From positions 990,501 to 1,054,500 of the forward strand of contig JAOTOM010005147.1 in the NCBI GenBank assembly GCA_034440615.1: 64,000 nt of DNA. Direction: 5' to 3'. The translations under genes were made by a program, and so were the position numbers. This DNA comes from Ashinkailepas kermadecensis (lineage: Eukaryota > Arthropoda > Thecostraca > Neolepadidae). Positions 58,303 through 64,000 of the stretch are shown one piece after another (positions within the stretch are counted from its first letter, which is position 1; each line of letters starts with the position of its first letter). Under the pieces are notes generated by a model. That model worked only from the letters and a program-made list of their open reading frames with translations, made no database searches and was not told where the DNA came from.

Positions 58303-59455
58303 CACTGGCGGATCTAGCCCACCGGTTTGGGGGGGGGGGGCAACTTTCGGTTTTCGGCGTCAGCCCCCCCCCCCCCTCCCTCCAGTGGCGTACTTAGGAA
58401 TTGCATCAGAGGAGGGGTCGAAGGGATTTGGAGGGTGCCCATTCTCCCACTATTTTTGGTTAAAAGCATCGGATTTCTACCACTATTTGTTAAATGGACC
58501 CATTTTTTACAATAATAATTAATGACAACATAATTTCCTGTGTAGGGGCCGCAGCCTACCTCCATCGCTTCTAAGTTACGGGATTTTTGTTCTTGTTTAC
58601 CAAACCGTTCACGTTCACGTTCAACGTCTTGTACCACGTCAACGTTCGTGCACGTGTACACACTGGCAGATCCGATTTTGTCAACTCTTGCTGTAAGCAG
58701 AACTTGAGCAGCATAGAACCCTCGATGTGTGTCAGAATGTACTATGCCAACAATTCCTTCCAAACAATTATAATAAAATACCTTTAAAATTGGAGATCCT
58801 TTCATCCCGACGATATTTTTTTGCCTCGGCAAAGGTTGCTGCATTTTCATTCAGTTTACTTCTGTTGGTTTCGGAGGGCCAAAAGACACTATGCCCCCCC
58901 CCCCCTTTTTAAGCGCTTCGGGGGAGCCATGGCCGGAATGGCCCCTCCCTGGATCCGCTAGTGAATGTAGCCTGTCTCTTCATCTTAGCAACCCCAACAC
59001 CAACATACGAAACATGCTGCTCAACTGGGTTCAACTGGTCACTCGCACAAAACATCCTGTTCAAATTCCGCTTTCGAAGTCTGGCTCACTGGGTCCGCTT
59101 GCCCGTTACTGGCTAAACAAACTTCATGAACCTATCTGACGAAGGAATAATGAAACTGCTGATTTCGTCATCTCTTGCTCTAAGCAGAACTTCAACAGCA
59201 TAGAACACTCGATGTGTCAGAACCTACTATGCTACCATATTGGGCTTCCAAACAATCATAACAAAATACCTATATAATTGGAGATTATTTCACCCGGAAA
59301 GCTATTTTTTAACCTCAGCAAAGGTTACTGCATTTTAATTTAGTTCACTTTTATTGGTTTGGGGGGGGGGGCAAAAAAACACTATGCCCCCCCCCCTTTG
59401 AAGCGCTTGGGGGGGACATGGCCGGAATGCCCCCCCCCCCCTGGATCCGCCAGTG
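58303..59455 (-). mobile_element. hAT-like composite element, family A copy 3, with 8-bp target duplication
   Basis: Identical octamers ATACTTAC flank it (58295-58302 and 59456-59463). Termini are CACTGGCGGATCTAG and CTGGATCCGCCAGTG. The whole 1153 bp is the reverse complement of 13156-14291, including the internal terminus (CTGGATCCGCTAGTG near 58950) and the 200-bp unrelated middle. The composite has therefore moved as one unit. No transposase frame. Confidence 0.85.
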
Positions 59456-59625
59456 ATACTTACTACTATGTTATATATGTACTACTCTGTTATATATTTA
59501 CTATTATGTTATATATTTACTACTGTGTTATATATGAACTACTATATGTTATATCTTTACTCTTATGTTATATATTACTACCATGTTATATATGAACTAC
59601 TATATGTTATATATTTACTACTACA
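59456..59625. repeat. degenerate ~22-27 bp AT-rich tandem repeat
   Basis: Units resembling TACTACTATGTTATATATTT. The family A copy is inserted at its left edge. Confidence 0.75.
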
Positions 59626-60915
59626 AATTTATTATCTAATAAATTTGCTACCATGCTATGCTAACCACTAATGCGTAATTTGATTAGTAGCCTAATATAG
59701 TTTTGTGTGATTAAGCTTTCGAGCACGGCCCTTCATCCGGCGGTGGAAGCCTGTTGTGAGCCCTGGGCGGGCTCATGTCTCACTGGCGGGTCTCACTGAC
59801 CATTTGACAGTGGGCAAACTATCCAATGTTTGACGTAACCTATCCACAAAAGCTTGTTTCTTCTCGGATTTAGGCCACTTCACTTCCAACTGAGGAAGGA
59901 CAAATATGGAAACAAGTGGAAGTGCTTTGAAGTAATCGAAGTGTACATGACGATCATGGCTAACGTCGCACAACCTTCCAATGACATGCTTTCTATTGGG
60001 CCCAATACATATCGGCAGCCGATTTAGCCCGGGGAAACGTCAACTTTCACGTACACTGTGCGCAATTTAGGGTGGGCCACCCGTAGGCTTTTGCTTAGCA
60101 CCACTGAGACAAGATTGCGCCACAATGTTTGAAAAGTGTTTTAACATGGGGAATCTGAAAGAGAAAAGAGACAATTTGAGAAGCAGCCGGATTTCGTTTT
60201 CTGGGAGCTGTTTTTCATTCCTTTTACGATTACGAGAAATAAGAATGAATAATTTCGCACAATATTTAATTTCCCACCATCAAGTGCATCGCCTGCCCAT
60301 TTACGACATCCATCATTTCTATTTCCTGTCGCTTGTAGTTCAGCCTTTGTTAAATGATATGTGTTCATATTTTGAGAGTCACGACTACTGCGCCATCTAT
60401 TGATAACAATTTCGGGAATGGACATCTAATGTTTTTCCAGATTGTGCAATGTCATAAATAACCGGAAATGACAACAGCTGTCAGTACTACTTTCCAATAC
60501 TTACGGGGAGATTCGCATAGGTATCAATGCCACGTTTGGAGTATTTTGCTATTTTCCACTTTACAAAAATGAATTCGAAAAATTCAATCAGGACACACAA
60601 CAGCGAGGGCACATACACAGTACTGGAGTACTGCACAACTGGCGTACCACCAGTGGCAACTGACGGGGGAGGAGGTATTCGCAACATGTACGGCCTCGTC
60701 CAGCAAGATTCAGATGTCTTTTTATCGTCCAGTGATGTGTGCGCCCAGGCTAATATTTAAGAACCCCGAAGATAATGATATGAATTTAGGCTAATTGTAG
60801 GGTGTATATTTATGAACTCTACTTGTGATGCAAGCAGTTAAATGTGGATATTAAAGTCGATTTTGTGTGATGTACTGCATGGACGTCATTGTTAAGCTAT
60901 AAAATAACTGGGCAT
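59626..60915. other. about 1.3 kb without a recognised gene
   Basis: Short frames only (up to 94 codons), none with a recognisable motif. Confidence 0.4.
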
Positions 60916-60917
60916 GT

Positions 60918-63655
60918 GCAGTGGCGTACCGAAGGGGGGTATTCGAGCAGCCCCCTCCCCCTCCCCTGAGAGGTTGTAAGCCCCCAACAATCGCGCCGGG
61001 GTTCCGAAAATAGCGCCGGGCTCCGTAAAAATCCTCTTGGTGTATCCAACCATCGCACCGGCCCCAATAAAAATAGCATTGTGGGCCCAAAGAGTCGCGA
61101 CTGGACCCCTGAAAATGACGCTGGGGGCCCCAAAATCCCACCAAGGCTCCTGGAAATCACATTGGGGCCTCAAAATCGTTCCGATACACTACAAATTATG
61201 CTGAGGTCTACAGAATGTGAGAACGGGCCCCTGAAAATACCGCTGGGACACCCAAAAAGTCGCACCGTGACCTCAAAAAGTCACGCCAGGGCACCAGAAA
61301 ATCACGCTAAAGCCTTAAAAGGTCGGGTCAGACCCCTGGAAATCACGCTTGGGCCACACATTTTCGCCGAGACCTCCGAAAATGACGCTGGGCCCTAAGA
61401 AGACTGGCCGGGCCCTCAAGTCACGCTGGGTACCAAAAGGTCGGGTTGGCGCCACTGATAATCGCACTGGGGCTCCCAAAAAGTCGTACTGCGTCACCTG
61501 AAAATCACGCTGGGAGCACAAAAAAGTCGTCACGTGGTCCTTGAAAATCACGATGGGGTTTGCAGAAAGACGGGCTGGGGCCCTGCAAATAACGCTGTTG
61601 GCCTCAAAAGTTCGCGCTTGAGTGCCGAAAATCATGCTAGGGGCCGAAAAGAGCCGTGCCGATATTTTTCAGAATGACAACGGGGACCCAAAAGTTTGGG
61701 CCGGGGCCCCTGAAAATCACGCTGAGCCTGAAGGTACCAAACAGTCATGCCCAGGCCCCTGAAAATCACGCTAGGGGCTCGACAGGTCGTACGGGGCTCC
61801 AAAAGTCTCATCGGGAACATCCAATAAATGAAGCCGGGGCAAAGAAGACAAGTACAGTCCGGACGGGGAAAATCACTGGGGTCCCAGCAATCGCTCCAAA
61901 AGAAAACAAAGCGTGTTTGGCCCCCAAAGACGTGTCGAGGCAACTAAAACTCGTGATAGGCATCCCAACAAATGACGACAGGGTCTAAAAATCGTACTTT
62001 GTCCCAGAAACGTCGCACCGATGCCCTAAGAATTCACACTTGGGCACAAAAAGTCGCGCCGGCGTCCTACAAGGCGGAGCTGGCTTCCCAAAAATCAATT
62101 CCTACCAGGAATGTCACTCTGCGGCCACACAAATTGCGTCAAAGAACTCAAAAACGCGTCGAGCCCCGGAAAAGAAGAGCGTTGGAGCACCGAAAAAAAA
62201 TGCACGGGAGTCCGAGGAATTGCATCGGGGCCAACAATATCGCGCAGGAGGCTTACAAAAAATAGAAGTCGACCACCAAAAAATCATAAAGGGACTCCAT
62301 TGAGTGAACCCAAGCACCGAAAAATTCAGAACAGGTCCCAAAAGAAAGTTCTCATTGGAGCATTTCTACTCTGCAGGGTGCCATCGGCTGAAAAAAAGAA
62401 TCGTTGAGCCGCCGCAGTGGCATTCCAAAGAGGCAAATGCTCCCCCCCTCCATCCTGAAGAGGTGGGCTCCCAAGAACACAATAATCGCACTAGGGTCCC
62501 AAAAAATGGTTCTGGGGCGCCATAAATTCGTATCGGTGCCACAGAATCAGGGGTTGTAAATATATACAGCGGGCACCAAAACTTACACCGTGCCCGAAAA
62601 TGTGCGCTAGGGAACGCCAAAATCGCGCCGGGGCCAAGATCAGTACAACGCGCCCCGCGTAGCCACTAATAAATTAGCGCCGAGTCCCCCCCCCTCCCAA
62701 ATATCGCGCTTGGGACCCAAAATATCTATCGGTGCTCCCATAAATTCTGGTCGGGGCATCACAAATTTCAATTCAGGTCGGGGCTTAAAACAATTGACGT
62801 CGATGGCCCCAGAAGAGCACAGCGTGGCACCACAATCGTATCGGAACCCGACAAGAATCAAGCCGCAGTCCTCCAGAATATAAAGAGATTCCGAAAAATA
62901 AGCATCCGAGCCAAGAAAATCGCTCGCCTTAACAAATAGCATAGGGCACCGGAAAACGCACCGGAGCTCGAAAATTCGCGGAGTAACCACACAAAATGTC
63001 CCAGGGGCCCCAAAAATCAGTCCGTGGCTCGGAATTCACTTCATTCAGAAGAAGTTGCAAAACATTGCGTCGAGCACAGAGTACTGGTGTCCGATCCCCC
63101 GGAACCACGCGCCTGGGCCCGAAAAGTCGCGACGGGACCCTGCAAAAATTATGCCGGATCCCAAATATCGTGCTGGAGTTCAACAAATGTAAGCGAGAAA
63201 CTCCAAATAAGCAGAGCAGAACCCTAAGAACACAACTGGAGAACGACAATGCACCGGGCCCTCCAAAGCATACCGAGTCTGGCAAAAAGCGGCAGGGCCT
63301 TAAAGTATGCGTTGCATTTATAAATAACCACACTGCGGGCTAAAAAACAAAACACAACGGGGCCCTCAAAGCACTCCGGGGCCTTAAGACAGCATGGGGG
63401 ACTTAAAAACAGGCTGAGACCCAAAAAATCGACATGGTCGTAGAAATGGAACAAAAAACCGGGCACTAAATGAACACTTTGTGGTCTGCGAAAACGCGTC
63501 GATAATTTAAAAAAATCGTCGGTGCATTAAAAAGTGAAAGTTGTGTGTGCACTATTAAAATTATCGGGTTCTCTATCCAAAAGTATCCAACCATGGTACT
63601 TTGCTAAATTCCTTGGTGCGCCCTGCTGTTGACCCGGGCCCACCCCCTTTTTGAG
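60918..63655. repeat. dispersed repeat family D, copy 3 (longest)
   Basis: It starts CAGTGGCGTACCGAAGG with a G/C-rich flank, then about 2.6 kb of irregular 30-35 base units resembling CCCCTGAAAATCACGCTGGG, becoming colinear with copy 1 (11130-12050) and copy 2 (55080-55640) toward the right. It ends near CACCCCCTTTTTGAGACG. Scattered frames up to 134 codons are not conserved between copies. Confidence 0.7.
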
Positions 63656-63659
63656 ACGG

Positions 63660-64000
63660 TGGCCATGCCCTCCAAACGTTCAAGGTCACACATATTTCGT
63701 CGGTGCGGTGGCGTGACGTCACGATGCGGCGGCCAATCTCGACATTTTCCCCTTTCTTTTATGTTGATGGCGACTTATTGTGAGTCAACCTGAAGCAAAA
63801 ATGTACCGCACTGGTTAATCGTTGTCCTCGCAACTCAAGGTTACGCTAAGGGTAAAAATGACAACACGGGGAAAGCAAATCCGGCTGATGGGTGTCCGGT
63901 GTGACAAAATACCTGGTGTGGAGAACACAGCACAGCTACCAAGGATAGGTCAGTCCAGGGTATCGCAGGTAATGACAGTAACGCAATCCAGCAGAGGTGA
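63660..64000. repeat. dispersed repeat E, copy 2, runs off the window
   Basis: Reverse complement of 53785-54125. It directly follows family D copy 3 and continues past the window end. Confidence 0.75.

Overview
The window reads as nuclear DNA of an animal, most likely an invertebrate. It holds two animal-type secreted lectin genes (PAN/apple-like domain, Thr-rich linker, C-type lectin domain), remains of CR1-like and I-clade LINEs and of a Ty3/gypsy element, several families of short DNA transposons, and long (TA)n, (CA)n and minisatellite arrays. Nothing looks bacterial or archaeal: there are no operons, ribosome-binding sites or CRISPR-type arrays. I cannot fix the phylum; an arthropod or a lophotrochozoan would both fit. 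Everything here comes from reading the sequence; no database search was run.

Layout. 1-8.5 kb: LINE ORF1 debris with a zinc knuckle, short terminal-inverted-repeat (TIR) elements, then the 5' half of an I-clade LINE (endonuclease to early RT) split by a nested, opposite-strand CR1-like LINE whose 504-codon RT frame is still open. 9.2-12.6 kb: a 21-bp minisatellite followed by a degenerate repeat family (D). 13.0-14.3 kb: a hAT-like composite element (family A). 14.3-22.2 kb: a tRNA-like SINE head, (TA)n and (CA)n, dispersed family C copies, a decayed LINE and a LINE 3' tail. 22.3-23.2 kb: lectin gene 1. 24.1-26.3 kb: microsatellite and small tandem arrays. 26.35-32.25 kb: a 78-bp satellite of about 5.9 kb that runs directly into a gypsy RT fragment, itself cut by a CR1-like 3' end. 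33.9-35.3 kb: a family C copy carrying a large foldback and a hAT-like insertion with an 8-bp target duplication. 38.4-39.4 kb: a TTAA-flanked element. 39.8-45.5 kb: minisatellites on both sides of the 3' half of an I-clade LINE (RT plus RNase H). 47.6-48.5 kb: lectin gene 2, a paralogue of gene 1. 49-64 kb: a minisatellite, two more family A copies with perfect 8-bp target duplications, another TIR element, two family D blocks, and an inverted repeat pair that reaches the window end.

Only the two lectin genes look like functional host genes. They share domain order, cysteine spacing and a conserved splice-acceptor-like tract just before the ATG, so both probably have an upstream non-coding exon. 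Their PAN-to-linker segment is almost identical in DNA while both sides have diverged, which suggests gene conversion. The rest is layered mobile-element debris in which order of events can be read: CR1 into I-clade LINE, CR1 next to gypsy, hAT-like into family C. The most unusual structure is the 78-bp satellite, whose unit appears to contain a piece of the gypsy pol coding region it abuts.
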